From: Eustoma russellianum
Lineage: Eukaryota; Streptophyta; Magnoliopsida; Gentianales; Gentianaceae
Reading direction: 5' to 3'
NCBI GenBank assembly: GCA_036186865.1
Contig: AP025057.1
Span: 22,642,348 to 22,706,347 of the forward strand
DNA length: 64,000 bases
Under the pieces are notes generated by a model that saw only the letters and a list, made by a program, of their open reading frames with translations, did no database searches and had not been told where the DNA came from. The translations under genes and the position numbers were made by a program. Below are positions 11,643-24,844 of the stretch, piece by piece (the stretch's first letter is position 1; every line of letters begins with the position of its first letter).

Positions 11643-14145
11643 CACGTGTGACTATGTTTTCTGAAAGTTTCGTAATTTTTGAAATTCGTTTACTATTTTT
11701 ACGAAGATGATTAAAAACAGTAAACAGTGCTGAAATAGAAAATCAGTGCTGAAAGTAAATGACACCAAGAATTTTATACTGGTTCGGTTATCAACAACCT
11801 ACTCCAGTCTTCAAGGAACACCTTCCTTGGTTCACACTAATCACACAACTCAAAAACACCTTACCACAGGGTTGATGGAGTTACACACCAACTCCAACCC
11901 TTTACAAACCTTGTATGTTCAATACAATGTGCACGAACACCACCACCTCGCAAGAATGAAGATTGATCACACCTTGATCAATCTTTTACAAAGATGTATG
12001 AATGGTGGTTTATCTCAAGCCTATTCAAGATTGAAAGAATATGAATACAATAGGCTTACAAGAAGAAAGAAAGAAAGAGAGAATGTAGAAGAAGAACTAG
12101 GCTTTTGATCACTTTGATTTTGCAATGCTTGGCCTTATTTTTGTTTGTTCTTCTCTTCGTTCCTTTAAAGAATTCCAGCCGTCCCCCTTGCCATCTCCTC
12201 CCTCTTGAAAATTTCCTTTTAAGTGCTTGAGAGAGTGTAAGACATCATAGTGACAATGCTTTGCTTACTTGGCATCACTCCATTGGACCATCATTTAGTC
12301 ATTGCTTACTTGGCACCTCTTGATTGGCTCAATGTTGTCAACATGATGACATGGAAATAATCTGAGATTAGCACTTTAAACATGTGCCAATATCAATCAT
12401 AAAATCATACCATAAGTCACAAATTTCATCATATAATGCAAGACAATAAATCTCTCCTTTTCAAGCTCAAAAAAATCGGCCATTATCACCTTGCCATGCT
12501 GAATTTTTCAGCATGTGCATTATGAAATAAAATTCAGATTATTTACCATTTTTCTTTGAATTTTTATCATAAAAATGAATCAATCATATATGGTAAGTCT
12601 TGCTATCAATTGATGAATGAACTTGGACACAAAAAGGAGTGAAAAATTTGGCCACCACAACCTTCACACATGCTGAAAAATTTCAGCATGTGTGATATGT
12701 AAAATATCACACTTAATTACCTTACATAATATTTAAATCATTTCCATAACTCCTTCAATTAATCCTTTAATGAAAAATTGACAAAATATCTTGTCTTAAT
12801 GATGAAGAATTTGGCCACCATATGTGTAACATGCTTAAATTTTCAGCATGTGACATAAGAGAGGTATATGTTGAATACTTACCTTTTGTAGCTTTTCTCT
12901 TTGATTCATCAACATTGTATGATTGATCCTTGACCAATCAACATGCCAACAAGGCTCCACATGTGCTCCATCTCAGCTGTAGTAACGTTGGAATGTGTTT
13001 GTACATGTGCTGAAATTTATTTTTGCTAACTTTGTAAAATAGTGCACATTTAGTAATACACACATGTAATATTCCAATCAGTCCTTAATTTAATTTTCTA
13101 GAACACTTTAAGATGTATATTATATGTAAAAAGTGTCTAGATACGTGTCACGTGATGTTCAAGAAAAACGTTCCATGTTATGTGCGTAGAAAACCGAACT
13201 TTCGATATTATCGATTACCCGATTTTTCTCTAATTTAAATTCCAACTTTTGCACATGATATATATATTATGTTATACATAATATATATAATATATACTTT
13301 AAATTTCAGCACTTGGCTGATTTAAAGTGGTACCATAAACATGTGACAAAATTAAAATTGGAATCTTCACATTTTGGCCTAAATGTGGGGTGATTTGTGT
13401 GTGCCAACATGGAAAGTATTTTTGGCTAATCACACCATGTGTATCACGAAATTTTCATCAATTTTTGATGTATATGGGCTGGCCATTTATTTATGGCAAG
13501 TACGTGACACATTGGCGAAGTTTCGGTATTCGCCCGATACGACAAATTTCGGTTTAGAACCTTTTATCGTGTCGTATTTAATTTGTCATCACCATATCTT
13601 ATATCATATGATATAAGACCTGAATATACTCATAAATATGATTTAAGTATAGTGGTGTGACGTTAACATACGTACGTAAGATATATAACGTGTCGGTAGT
13701 ACGTTGGAATACATGTGTATGTGCCTTTTATAAAAAATCTGAAAATATAGTATATATATGTATAAAAGCGTGTGACATTGAATGTGGGGAGGAGGAGAAG
13801 ACTTTCCTTCCATAGCCTTGTTGCCTTTGTGCCTTTTCCAAATGCATCTTCCTTTAATGAACTACTTAGTTTATTGAACTAAGTACTTCACTTAATGAAC
13901 TAATTTAGTTCATTAATGGTGGCACCTGAAAATAGTATAAACTCAACAAATGTTCGCCATATGATGTAAGCTTTAATGCTTCATGGCTCGTTAGTACGGC
14001 AACATAATATATAAGCTAATAAGGCAAGTAATGTCAAGTTATCATGCACACATGTCTATATATCATGCACGTTTTATCTTATGCTCGTTTTTGTGCACAT
14101 TTAAATCATGCATTTGAAAATCACTCAAACCCCTTTTTCTCTACA
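11643..14145 (-). repeat. 3' LTR of the gag-only element (truncated)
   Basis: Almost identical by eye to 16,940-19,454. About 540 bp of the LTR 3' end is missing at the junction with the Sirevirus RNase H. It contains palindromes at 12,495-12,515, 12,665-12,694 and 12,830-12,850. The reading frame 11,746-12,108 is antisense to the element and is repeated in the other LTR. Confidence 0.9.
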
Positions 14146-14370
14146 ATCTCCCCCTTTTGATGATTTTCAAAATAACTTGTGTACATGATTTAAAACTCTC
14201 TCTCCCCCTTGAATCGTGTACAGATTTGAAATTTGAATTTCGAATTTCAAATCCGGCTCCCCCTTGATTTGTGCAATTAAGATCAATTAGTCTCTCTCTC
14301 CCCCTTAAATCATTTCTCTCTCCCCCTTAAATCTCCCCCTTAAATCATGCTTTCTCTCCCCCTTTATTTG
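14146..14370 (-). promoter_or_regulatory. Multiple polypurine tracts of the gag-only element
   Basis: At least six AAGGGGGAGA-like tracts on the minus strand, between the gag stop and the 3' LTR. The one ending at 14146 abuts the LTR. This is the Sirevirus mPPT signature. Confidence 0.85.
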
Positions 14371-14453
14371 GAAAGCAAATCAAAAGATGCATGTAAAGAT
14401 GAAGAAAAGAAAATCATGCATTTCATATACGTGCTTTCGTAAGGGTTATTTAT

Positions 14454-16349
14454 TTAACCCTTTGAAAGTGTCCCTTTTGGTACCCACATTTGGGTGACCT
14501 TTCTAAGTCTTCCAAAAGGTGAGAAAGGTGATGAGAACGCAACATAATAAACTTTTGGTGCGACTGTATCTGGCCTTTGGCCAAGGACTCCTTTATACAC
14601 ATTATATGTAGAACGCTTTGGATATGTCCTTGTGTTTGTATGCATAGCGCGTGGATGGATTGAATGCCGTGTATGCATCACTCTTTTCTTTTCATATCTA
14701 TATGGTACAACATTGTGTTTCGCATGATATGATGAAGAGGTGGGGCGTGATGAGGGAATATGCAATTTTCGCGTCATCTTAGACGCCACTTGAGGCTCTG
14801 GGGAGTCTACTTTCTTAGACATAACAAACTTTGTTGGTTTGGTTGATACTTCATTTGTATCAACGTATCCCAACCCCGTTTTATCACTGTCATGCTTTTG
14901 TGATGATATAATGCGATGCAGCATGTTGGATCCTGTATCAAACTGTTTTACCTTTTTCTCTACATCGGCATTCTTTGATTTTAATTTTGAAATCTCGGAT
15001 TTCAATTCAACGTTCTCGGATGTCAATGATGAAATTTCAGATTTTAATGCATTGATGATACATGATGACTCTTCTTTAGAATCGTTTAATTGAGCAACAA
15101 GATTTTCGTTAGAAGATTCTAACAATTTCTTGTCTTCAATTAATCGTTTCTTTTCTTTGCAAGAGTCTTTGAAAATTTATGCAATTCTAAATATTGACTA
15201 AATAAATCATCATATGAACATTCAGAATCGGAATCAGAGTCGGAAGTTACCTCATTTGATGCTTTAGATGTAAAGCATGCTTGTGCCTTGTGTTCTTCCG
15301 TATCATCAGTCTCAGAATCCGATGTGTCACTCCAAGTGGAGGCTTTGAATGCTCTTCTCCTTTGCTTAGGTTCTGAGACGAGTCTATTCTTGTTCCAATC
15401 CTTGTCAGGGTATTTGTTTGTTTGTTTTTCTTTATTAGGACAGTCATATGATAGATGTCCGAGTTTGCCGCATTCATAGCACTTCATTTCTTTATTTTAT
15501 TTTTATGATCCTTAGATGAGGTGGACTTATGTTTAATCGATTTTCTCAATATTTTTCTTAATCTCTTAGCCATTGTGATTAAGTCCTCGTCATCGGAATC
15601 TGTATCACTATCATCTACGACGTATTCATTTGATTTAATGCTATGGCCCTATCATTATTAGAAATAGACTCAGAATGTCTTACAGCAAGTTTGTTTTCAT
15701 ATACCTTAAGTGATCCGATTAGTTTCTTCCATTTTAATTGATTTGGTCTCTTTGCTTTCTTCTATGGCCGTTACTTTAGGGTCCCATTCAAAAGGAAAGC
15801 TTCGTAGAACTTTCTGCACCTTTTCCTGCGTAGTAAAAGCCTTACCAAGAGACTCAAGAGAGTTGTAGATGTTAGTCAAACGAAGATCCATATCTACAAT
15901 AGACTCATCGGGCAATAATTTAAAAGACTCAAGTGTGGACATGAGCATGTTAATTTTGGACTCCTTTACTTAGCTAGTCCCTTCATGTTTCATTTCAAGA
16001 ATATGCCACATCTCTTGAGCACTAGAACAATTTGACACGTAACTAGCCTCACTTTTACTCAGGCCATTTAATAATAGTTGCATGGCTTTAGCATTCATGC
16101 TAAGTTTCTTTTTATCATCACTTGTATATTCTTGTCTAGTTTTAACGACTTCTAATGTGACTCCGTCTACGGTGGATGACTTAGATGGAACAAAAGGACC
16201 ATCTTCTATAATCGACCAAAGATCAATATCTATTGCCATAAAGAAAGTTTCATTCTTACCTTCCATTGAACGAAAGACTCACCGTCAAACAGAGGAGGCC
16301 TTATGGTTGACATTCCTTCTTGCACGGTGCTATGACTAGTGGATGCCAT
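14454..16349 (-). pseudogene. Sirevirus-type gag with zinc knuckle and coiled coil
   Basis: Gag forms the virus-like particle that packages element RNA. In order, the minus strand shows: an ATG at 16349 with RPPLFDGESFVQWK; a UBN2-type gag core (AIDIDLWSIIEDG, NGLSKSEASYVSNCSSAQEM; 15706-16266); an acidic linker; one CCHC knuckle CYECGKLGHLSYDC (start of the 15487 frame); a Ser/Asp-rich stretch; and a heptad-like coiled coil (NALKSEISSLTSENVELKSE; from 15125). It ends with MWVPKGTLSKG and a stop. At least one nonsense codon (15970) and several frameshifts (near 16240, 15725 and 15140) break it. The plus-strand Sirevirus gag has the same domain order but continues into pol. Confidence 0.9.
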
Positions 16350-16389
16350 CTCACTGAATCGTTGGATCCTTTGTAATGAGTGTTCCTGC

Positions 16390-16402
16390 GCTCTGATACA
16401 AT
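16390..16402 (-). promoter_or_regulatory. Primer-binding site of the gag-only element
   Basis: Sense strand reads TGTATCAGAGC directly after the 5' LTR end CCTACA. It matches the initiator-tRNA-Met PBS TGGTATCAGAGC with one change. Confidence 0.75.
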
Positions 16403-19400
16403 TGTAGGATCTGCAAGGCACCACTAGAAGGGAGGGGTTGAATAGATGGTGCGGAAAATATGGTTTTTTAAAATTTCTTTAAACCTAACCAATTCAAGTT
16501 CTGAAACAGATTCTGTTTTCAGAACCAGTTTTAAAAACGTTTTGAAAACTAGGTTGTAGGCCTTCAAAAATTCTGAAATTTGGAGAGAACTTAGACTCAG
16601 ATGTTATGAGTATCTCCTAACATTTCAGATTTAATTTCAACCTCTAACCCCTTGAAAATTCGTTGGTGGTCAGATTGCGCAAATCTGCCAGAACCGATAC
16701 ACTGATTTGAAAAATTAATTCCTATTTGTACACAACTCCAAATGCTCTGAAAATTTAACCACTAACCCCTTATATGTTATATTTAAATGGGTTGAAACAG
16801 TTTGAAAAATTCTTTTGGGAATTTAGTCAAATACGATCAAAGTCTCAACCTTTGCAAGCCTGAAAATCAGACTGCACTAGTCTCAGAACTTGGACGTTGA
16901 ATGACTTATACTTGTCCAAAAGGGTTGAAACTTGCGCCAAAAGAACCCTAGAACGTGTGACTATGTTTTCTGAAAAGTTTCGTAATTTTTGAAATTCGTT
17001 TACTATTTTTACGAAGATGATTAAAAACAGTAAAACAGTGCTGAAATAGAAAATCAGTGCTGAAAGTAAATGACACCAAGAATTTTATACTGGTTCGGTT
17101 ATCAACAACCTACTCCAGTCTTCAAGGAACACCTTCCTTGGTTCACACTAATCACACAACTCAAAAACACCTTACCACAGGGTTGATGGAGTTACACACC
17201 AACTCCAACCCTTTACAAACCTTGTATGTTCAATACAATGTGCACGAACACCACCACCTCGCAAGAATGAAGATTGATCACACCTTGATCAATCTTTTAC
17301 AAAGATGTATGAATGGTGGTTTATCTCAAGCCTATTCAAGATTGAAAGAATATGAATACAATAGGCTTACAAGAAGAAAGAAAGAAAGAGAGAATGTAGA
17401 AGAAGAACTAGGCTTTGATCACTTTGATTTTGCAATGCTTGGCCTTATTTTTGTTTGTTCTTCTCTTCCTTCCTTTAAAGAATTCCAGCCGTCCCCCTTG
17501 CCATCTCCTCCCTCTTGAAAATTTCCTTTTAAGTGCTTGAGAGAGTGTAAGACATCATAGTGACAATGCTTTGGCTTACTTGGCATCACTCCATTGGACC
17601 ATCATTTAGTCATTGCTTACTTGGCACCCTCTTGATTGGCTCAATGTTGTCAACATGATGACATGAAAATAATCTGAGATTAACACTTTAAACATGTGCC
17701 AATATCAATCATAAAATCATACCATAAGTCACCAATTTCATCATATAATGCAAGACAATAAATCTCTCCTTTTCAAGCTCAAAAAAATCGGGCCATTATC
17801 ACCTTGCCATGCTGAATTTTTCAGCATGTGCATTATGAAATAAAATTCAGATTATTTACCATTTTTCTTTGAATTTTATCATAAAAATGAATCAATCATA
17901 TATGTAAGTCTTGCTATCAATTGATGAATGAACTTGGACACAAAAAAGGAGTGAAAATTCGGCCACCACAACCTTCACACATGCTGAAAAATTTCAGCAT
18001 GTGTGATATGTAAAATATCCACACTTAATTACCTTACATAATATTTAAATCGTTTCCATAACTCCATTTCAATTAATCCTTTAATGAAAAATTGACAAAA
18101 TATCTTGTCTTAATGATGAAGAATTCGGCCACCATATGTGTAACATGCTGAATTTTCAGCATGTGACATAAGAGAGGTATATGTTGAATACTTACCTTTT
18201 GTAGCTTTTCTCTTTGATTCATCAACATTGTATGATTGATCCTTGACCAATCAACATGCCAACAAGGCTCCACATGTGCTCCATCTCAGCTGTAGTAATG
18301 TTGGAATGTGTTTGTACATGTGCTGAAATTTATTTTTGCTAACTTTGTAAAATAGTGCACATTTAGTAATACACACATGTAATATTCCAATCAGCCCTTA
18401 ATTTAATTTTCTAGAACACTTTAAGATGTATATTATATGTAAAAAGTGTAGATACGTGTCACATGATGTTCAAGAAAAAGCGTTCCATGTTATGTGCGTA
18501 GAAAACCGAACTTTCGATATTTATCGATTACCCGATTTTTCTCTAATTTAAATTCCAACTTTTGCACATGATATATATATTATGTTATACATAAATATAT
18601 AATATATACTTTAAATTTCAGCACTTGGCTGATTTAAAGTGGTACCATAAACATGTGACAAAATTAAAATTGGAATCTTCACATTTTGGCCTAAATGTGG
18701 GGTGATTTGTGTGTGCCAACATGGAAAGTATTTTTGGCTAATCACACCATGTGTATCACGGAAATTTTCATCAATTTTTGATGTATATGGGCTGGCCATT
18801 TATTTATGGCAAGTACGTGACACATGGCGAAGTTTCGGTATTCGCCCGATACGACAAATTTCGGTTTAGAACCTTTTATCGTGTCGTATTAATTTGTCAT
18901 CACCATATCTTATATCATATGATATAAGACCTGAATATACTCATAAATATGAGTTAAGTATAGTGGTGTGACGGTTAACGTACGTACGTAAGGTATATAA
19001 CGTGTCGGTAGTACGTTGGAATACATGTGTAATGTGCCTTTTATAAAAAATCTGAAAATATAGTATATATATGTATAAAAGCGTGTGACATTGAATGTGG
19101 GGAGGAGGAGAAGACTTTCCTTCCATAGCCTTGTTGCCTTTGTGCTTTTCCAATGCATCTTCCTTTAATGAACTACTTAGTGTATTGAACTAAGTACTTC
19201 ACTAATGAACTAATTTAGTTCATTAATGGTGGCACCATGAAAATAGTATAAACTCACAAATGTTCGCCATATGATGTAAGCTTTAATGCTTCATGTCTCG
19301 TTAGTACGGCAACATAATATATAAGCTAAATAAGGCAAGTAATGTCAAGTTATCATGCACACATGTCTAATATCATGCACGTTTTATCTTATGCTCGTTT

Positions 19401-19454
19401 TGTGCACATTTAAATCATGCATTTGAAAATCACTCAAACCCCTTTTTCTCTACA
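16403..19454 (-). repeat. 5' LTR of the gag-only element
   Basis: A 3052-bp LTR, sense TGTAGAG...CCTACA. It carries the palindromes near 17,806, 17,974 and 18,147, each based on CATGCTGAA...TTCAGCATG, and the Sirevirus-wide block at 17,090-17,150. The reading frame 17,057-17,518 duplicates that in the other LTR and has no domain. Confidence 0.92.
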
Positions 19455-21627
19455 TAAAACATACAATATCCTGTTATAGGTCTTCTAGTTTCAGAACATC
19501 CTCCCTAGTCTGAGTCACTGAATGCCCTTTAACTTTAGCTCCTCTTGTACTAGGCAACATCAAACCCCTTTGCCTGGTAAACCCTTTAGGTATCTCAATA
19601 GTCTGTGTGTATCTCTCAGATGATTCTCTATGGGTGAATCAAGAAATTACTTAACTGCTGAACTGCATAAGAAACATATGGTCTTGTAATAGTAAGATGT
19701 AGCAAACTTTCCAATGATCTTCCTGTATGTGGATATTTCTGATATCATGGGGAGAATCATTATACTCCAACTTCAATCTGCTCCATTGGAGTTTTAGCTG
19801 GTTTAGACCCTAAATAGAATGTATGTTCCAAAAATTCCAAGATGTATTTTCTTTAGCTAAGCATGATCCCCCTCCTATGACCAGATTACCCCTCTAGGCC
19901 TAGAAATATTTCATGTCGCCCATGTCCTTGATGCTGAACTATTGATGCAATGCTATCTTGATCTGAGAAATATCTGATAAGGAATCACTAGCAGAATGAT
20001 ATCATCAACATAAACTAATAAAACCAAGAAAGAATTGATGGTCTGCATGTTAAAAAGAGTGTAGTCATGCCTGGACTGAGTACAACCCTGAGAGGTTAAG
20101 AATTGTGTCAATTTTTCATTCCACTGTCGACTGGCTTGCTTCAAGCCATAAAGAGACTTGTTTAGCTTGACACACTGTGCCTGGAGCATTGGAAGTGCCT
20201 TCGGGTGGAATCATATAAATAGCTTCAGATTAAATCACCATGCAAAAAGGCATTATTTATATTAAGTTGATGCAAGTGCCAACCCTTAACTGCCTGCAAC
20301 AGTAAGAACAAGTCTAACAGTAGTCATCTTGGGCAACATGACTAAAGGTATCATTGTAATCCACTCCAGCTGCTGTGTATAGCCCTTGGAAACCAGACAG
20401 GCCTTTAAAACGATCAACACTATCATATGGCTTTCTTTTTATCCTATAGATCCACTTACAGCCAATTGGAACCTTACCTTCAGGCAGAGGTGTCATGGTC
20501 CAAGTATGGTTTGCCTTCAAGAGCATTAAGCTCCTCCTGCATAGCAACCTGCCATTCTGGAATACTGATGCTTGCTGAAAAGAGTTAGGCTCTTGTTTCA
20601 AACTAATACTAAAAAAGTAGTTCTTATTCTAGGTCATCATATGACATATAGGATTCAATAGGATAGGAGATAGAAAATGGAGAAGAAGGATGCTGCTGCT
20701 TAAAAAGAGGTGAGTTAATGGAAGTAATAGTCTAGAAGATAGCCTGGTGGTTTCCTAAGTCTTGTGACCCTAGGTGTAGGCTTATTATGTGATGGAGATG
20801 AAAGGGACGAAAGGTGTATTAGAATGAGAGAGTGATGAAAGGAAAGAGGATTGAAATATTTCGGAGTGAGTCTGGAGAAGAAGGAGCAGTTGGACTGGAA
20901 GGAATAGGATCTGTATAGGAAGAGGGAATATGAGGAAAAGAAGAACTGTCATTAACATGTGGTATTACAAAAGCAATAAAGGAAAGATTTTGAAAAGCGA
21001 AAACTTCTTCCTAGAACTGAACCTCTCTTGAAACAAACACTGCCTTGGTGCTTAGGTTCTGCAATATATAGCCTTTTGATGTCACAGAAAGACCTAAGAA
21101 CAGACATAGGATGGCTCTTGATTCAAACTTGGTTTTGTGTGGGTTGATATTGCAGGCATAGGCCAGACACCCAAACACCTTGAGGTTACTATATTTGGGC
21201 TTATTACTATAAAAACTTTCAAAAGGTGTTTGCTGTTGCAAAGTGTTAGAGTGGGAAGAATATTGACTAAAATAGGTAGCATGTTCAACACAGAATCCCT
21301 GGTAAGGTAAAGGGAGATGAGCTTGAAACCTTCATGATCTATCTATGTTGAGGATATGTTGATGTTTTTCTTCCAACTACCCCATTATGTTAGGGAGTAG
21401 TTATGTGCAACTGGTTTGATGAAGAATGCCTTTGGATTTATAGAATTCTGTATAGAAAATTCAACCTCATTGTATGTTCTAAGTGTTTTTGATTTTGTGC
21501 CCCAAAATGAATTGAAACAAACTGATAGAAGCTTTGTATAATGGGTCTGACATGTGCCTTATATTTAAGGAAATCCAAACCAAGTATAACGACTAAAGTC
21601 ATCAACCACTTGTCAAGAAGTAATACT
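19455..21627 (-). pseudogene. Ty1/copia pol, distal half: integrase C-terminus, RT, RNase H (Ale/Retrofit-like)
   Basis: Minus-strand remnant of a copia polyprotein. Visible in order: integrase core VVDDFSRYTW (about 21,580); integrase C-terminus NLKVFGCLAYACNINPHKTKF and VFVSREVQF (21,011-21,241); RT start VPIGCKWIYRIK (20,314-20,601); RT core KLNKSLYGLKQASRQWNEKL and YVDDIILL (19,953-20,189); and the start of RNase H down to ITGYCMF at 19,455, where the gag-only element is inserted. Many stops and frameshifts make it long dead. Its upstream half lies at 36,744-41,746; the TSD ATACT (21,623-21,627 and 36,739-36,743) proves the split. Confidence 0.9.
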
Positions 21628-23123
21628 CGTTGAGCAATATGTTTGATGTAATTTCTCAAAGTCATGATTTTAAATGGTAAATACTTAAAAATATCATACA
21701 TGGTGTTATATGTGATTAAAAGTTGAAAATTTTGAAAAAGTTGACATCGATCACTCAGGTTGTTGCACTTCGATCCCTCATATCGATCGATCTATGTAAG
21801 GCAGTGAAAGTTCAAGACCTTACTGTGAGACATCGATCTCTAAACCTGAGACACATCGATCGATCGATGTACATTGAACCCTAATTTCGATCAATTGATG
21901 TAGGTCAGAGACAAATTCTGAAACTCATTGTGAGACATCGATCTCTGAAGCTGAGGCACTTCGATCGATCGATGATGTCTAGGGTTTTTAATAATATTTT
22001 TCTAAAATGTGATAAAGTGGTTGTTTACATTTGTACATGATTTATACATGTTCATTATATGAATATTATGTGTTTTTGATATTTATAAATACATTGTGAC
22101 TAATGTGCCTTGGAAGTTTCTACAACTTACCAAAAAGGACAAAATTGGTATTTTGAGTTTTGTAGGAACATGGTATGGTGGAAATACTTCAAGGACATAT
22201 TCTTATCTTATTTCATGAAAAAGGTGTTATATATTCATTTCTGACCGTCAGGGTCATTTCTGGAGTTTTCTCTCACTAGGGGCATTTTGGTCATTTCACC
22301 CCTGAGGGTTTTATTTTTGGTATTTTCACTCAAGGAATCCCTTCGAGTATATTCTTATCATCATTCTGGAGTTGATTTGTGATTATTTTTGAAGATTATA
22401 TGGTAGCTTCATATTATTTCTCTCACATGATATTATTGACTATAGCGGGATATGTGACGAATTGTGATGTGCGCATTTCTCTTTCTTTCTTGAAGACTCT
22501 TTTATATATGTTATTGGAGGATATTATCATTATATTTCAGAGACTATAAAGGTCTTCAAGGTGTGCAAATGATCACAACATACAAGAAATTACAGGAATT
22601 TTGGTTGTCACATGTTGACATTAATCTTGTCAATTATTATTTAGTGATTTCTTCTTCAAAAATCTGAGTTGATACACATTTATGCAAGCCTCCAAACGTG
22701 TATAAACAGGTGGCAATGATGTGTAATTCATTTTATAGCTTGGTGAAAAGTGGACCAACCAAAAAGGAGCTATTGCCCAACTTGGAAAGTTGGACTTAGT
22801 AGCCAACGGCTACTTCCGTATCTTTGGAGCTGTGTTTGATTTGAACTTGTCAAAGCCGCACCATGCCTATTCTTTTGTAAGGAGTTGAGGTTATTTTGGT
22901 GGCATTATCCTCTCTTATTATCTTCACTTTTGCAAAGGATAATCAAGGACTATTCTAGGTGAAAAAATCAGGCCAACATTATTGTTCCAAGGTGGACCAA
23001 TCATTTTGTTTTATGTTGCCAAGTGTACAAAGCCAACTAATGATATGAAGACACTTAAGATTGATGATGAAGATGGTGACACATGTGCATCTTATCTCCA
23101 AGGCTCACTTCACACTATAAATA
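21628..23123 (+). repeat. 5' LTR of the Sirevirus, first part
   Basis: Aligns with 34,160-35,660 of the 3' LTR, including the CGATCGATCG array at 21,741-21,974, and stops at CACTATAAATA. The 3' LTR continues there with GGAGGCAATG; the continuation of this copy is found inverted at 27,700-28,764. Confidence 0.9.
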
Positions 23124-23740
23124 ATAAAATAGTCTATATGCTCAGGCGCCCCCATTTTTTTTTAATTAATTTGTTTAACGATATATTTCACCTCGTAAGG
23201 GTGAATTTCGTTAAAATGCACAATGTACAAGTCAAAATAATCCAAATACCAAGGATATCCCTAACTCTCGTGCATCCATATACACATATACTGCTACGTA
23301 TACATGTTTATATACACCACACATACATAAATGTATATCTCTCGCATACATCCCCTAATCCCCTGACCTAACCTCCATCAACCCAACAACCCACTCCCTC
23401 CTCCCAGCACAACCCGCGACCCTCTTCCAAGCCCAACTGTGACCCCCTCCTTCTTTTCTCCCTCTTTTTTATTTCTTTCTCCCTTCTGACCAAGTGGTCC
23501 AATCTTCCTTTCTTTCCTTCTCGTCCTAGCCCAAACCCCCTTTCTTCTCTTCTTTTCCTTTTCCTTTCTTTCCTTCCTGGCCCAAGCCCTATTTTTTTCT
23601 CTCTTACTTTTCTCCCCCTCAACCAGAATTTCCTATGCCCAAATCCCCTCCCCAATCTGCTCCCCCCTGCCCTAGACCCCAGTCCCATAACCTAGCCACT
23701 CCTTTTCCAAGCCCAATCCAATCCATCACTCCCACTGAAG
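23124..23740. other. Unassigned segment, pyrimidine-rich in its second half
   Basis: The first half is AT-rich; the second (about 23,350-23,720) is a long C/T-rich stretch. The minus-strand reading frame at 23,368-23,688 is Arg/Gly/Lys-rich and follows the base composition, so I do not call it a gene. It could be leader or flank of the adjoining gypsy LTR fragment. Confidence 0.4.
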
Positions 23741-24844
23741 AACCCTGTCAGGACTAGGGTCTTGGCATGATGCACCCACCGTACTCTGCTAAGAGAAGTA
23801 CAAGGCGTCGATATCAATCGATGCACGTCACAAAATGAAATGCGGCCAGATCTAGCGAAAGCATTATAACATAAACATACATCACATCAGTAGTACAAAA
23901 TATAACTCAAATGCAGTCTTAGTCTAGTACATAAGTCTCCAAGTAAATACAAATCCATCAAAGCAGAAATAACTAAGTACGAGTCTGGGAGCATATGTCT
24001 CAGTCAATGATATCCTATCTCTTGACTCGTCCGCTACAAACTCAGTACCCTGAATTCTGATATCTGCAAAGGTTTTAAATAACAAGTGTTAGCGATAAAA
24101 TAAAATGCACGCAAGTATACCCCCTTAGATCCATGGGATCATACATGCAGAGATGGAGTTCTAAATAAGGACACCGTACAATCACATGAATATAATAAGT
24201 CCCTCCATTTCTCAAATATAGATATCACATTCTTATGCATATGACTATAAAATCCAACAAATCACATAAGTCCAAATTTAAGTCCATTATTTTAACTCTA
24301 TAATAAATCATAATACAGGCAAAGATAGTCCATAATCCATAAAATAAAGTTCCATAAATGGTCCATAATCTATGAAAATAAGGTCCATAGTCCATGAGAA
24401 GCAATATCCATAATCCATGAAAGGAAAAGTCCATAGTCATGAAAAGCGGAATCCATAATCCATGAGAGGTAAAGTCCATACTCCATATCCATGTCCATAT
24501 GCTTTTCATGATCTATGATGATGATGATGCAAGTGATGCAAAGTTTTAAAAATGCAATGCATGTCCATGTCCATATTTGGTCAGAGACCAATCCATATCC
24601 AGCCAGAGGCCGGACCATATCCTATCTGGTCAGAGACCAATCTGTATCTAGCCGAGGCCAGACCATATCCATATCTCATCCGCGGAGGGTTTGTAATTTC
24701 TCAAGTGATGCAATATGCAATTTTCTTTAGAGCCAATGGAACTTTTGCAGTTATATGACGTGCAGCATGATCCATGCTATATGTGAGTCCATATAAAGTC
24801 CACATGAAGTCCTCTTTAACACGTGGTGGCCTCCTTTGAGAATA
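23741..24844 (-). mobile_element. Gypsy LTR fragment, minus orientation
   Basis: Read on the minus strand, the end of this fragment (GACGCCTTGTACTTCTCTTA then GTACGGTGGGTGCA) matches the ends of the Tekay-like LTRs (GACGTCTTGTAGTCTTCTCA, CTATGACGGGTGCA). It also holds a tandem array of TCCATAATCCATGA-like units (24,300-24,520) and two copies of the hairpin TGGTCAGAGACCA (24,578-24,590 and 24,627-24,639). The LTR start is missing where the LINE poly-T begins. Confidence 0.68.

Larger units (their letters stand above)
11643..19454 (-). mobile_element. Gag-only Sirevirus-related retrotransposon (TR-GAG type)
   Basis: The element has two near-identical direct LTRs (sense start TGTAGAGAAAAAGGGG at 19454 and 14145), a primer-binding site, a gag region, a cluster of polypurine tracts, and no protease, integrase or RT. 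The internal region is only about 2.26 kb. It would depend on a full Sirevirus for replication. The 3' LTR is truncated at 11,643, so no TSD can be read. On the other side it interrupts the RNase H of the copia element at 19,455. Confidence 0.85.

Noticed and set aside
17057..17518. 153-codon frame with an identical start at 11,746
   Set aside because: The match exists because both lie in the two LTRs of one element, antisense to it; no recognisable domain and no codon evidence.
23368..23688. Arg/Gly/Lys-rich minus-strand frame
   Set aside because: Follows the extreme C/T composition of the plus strand; no motif.
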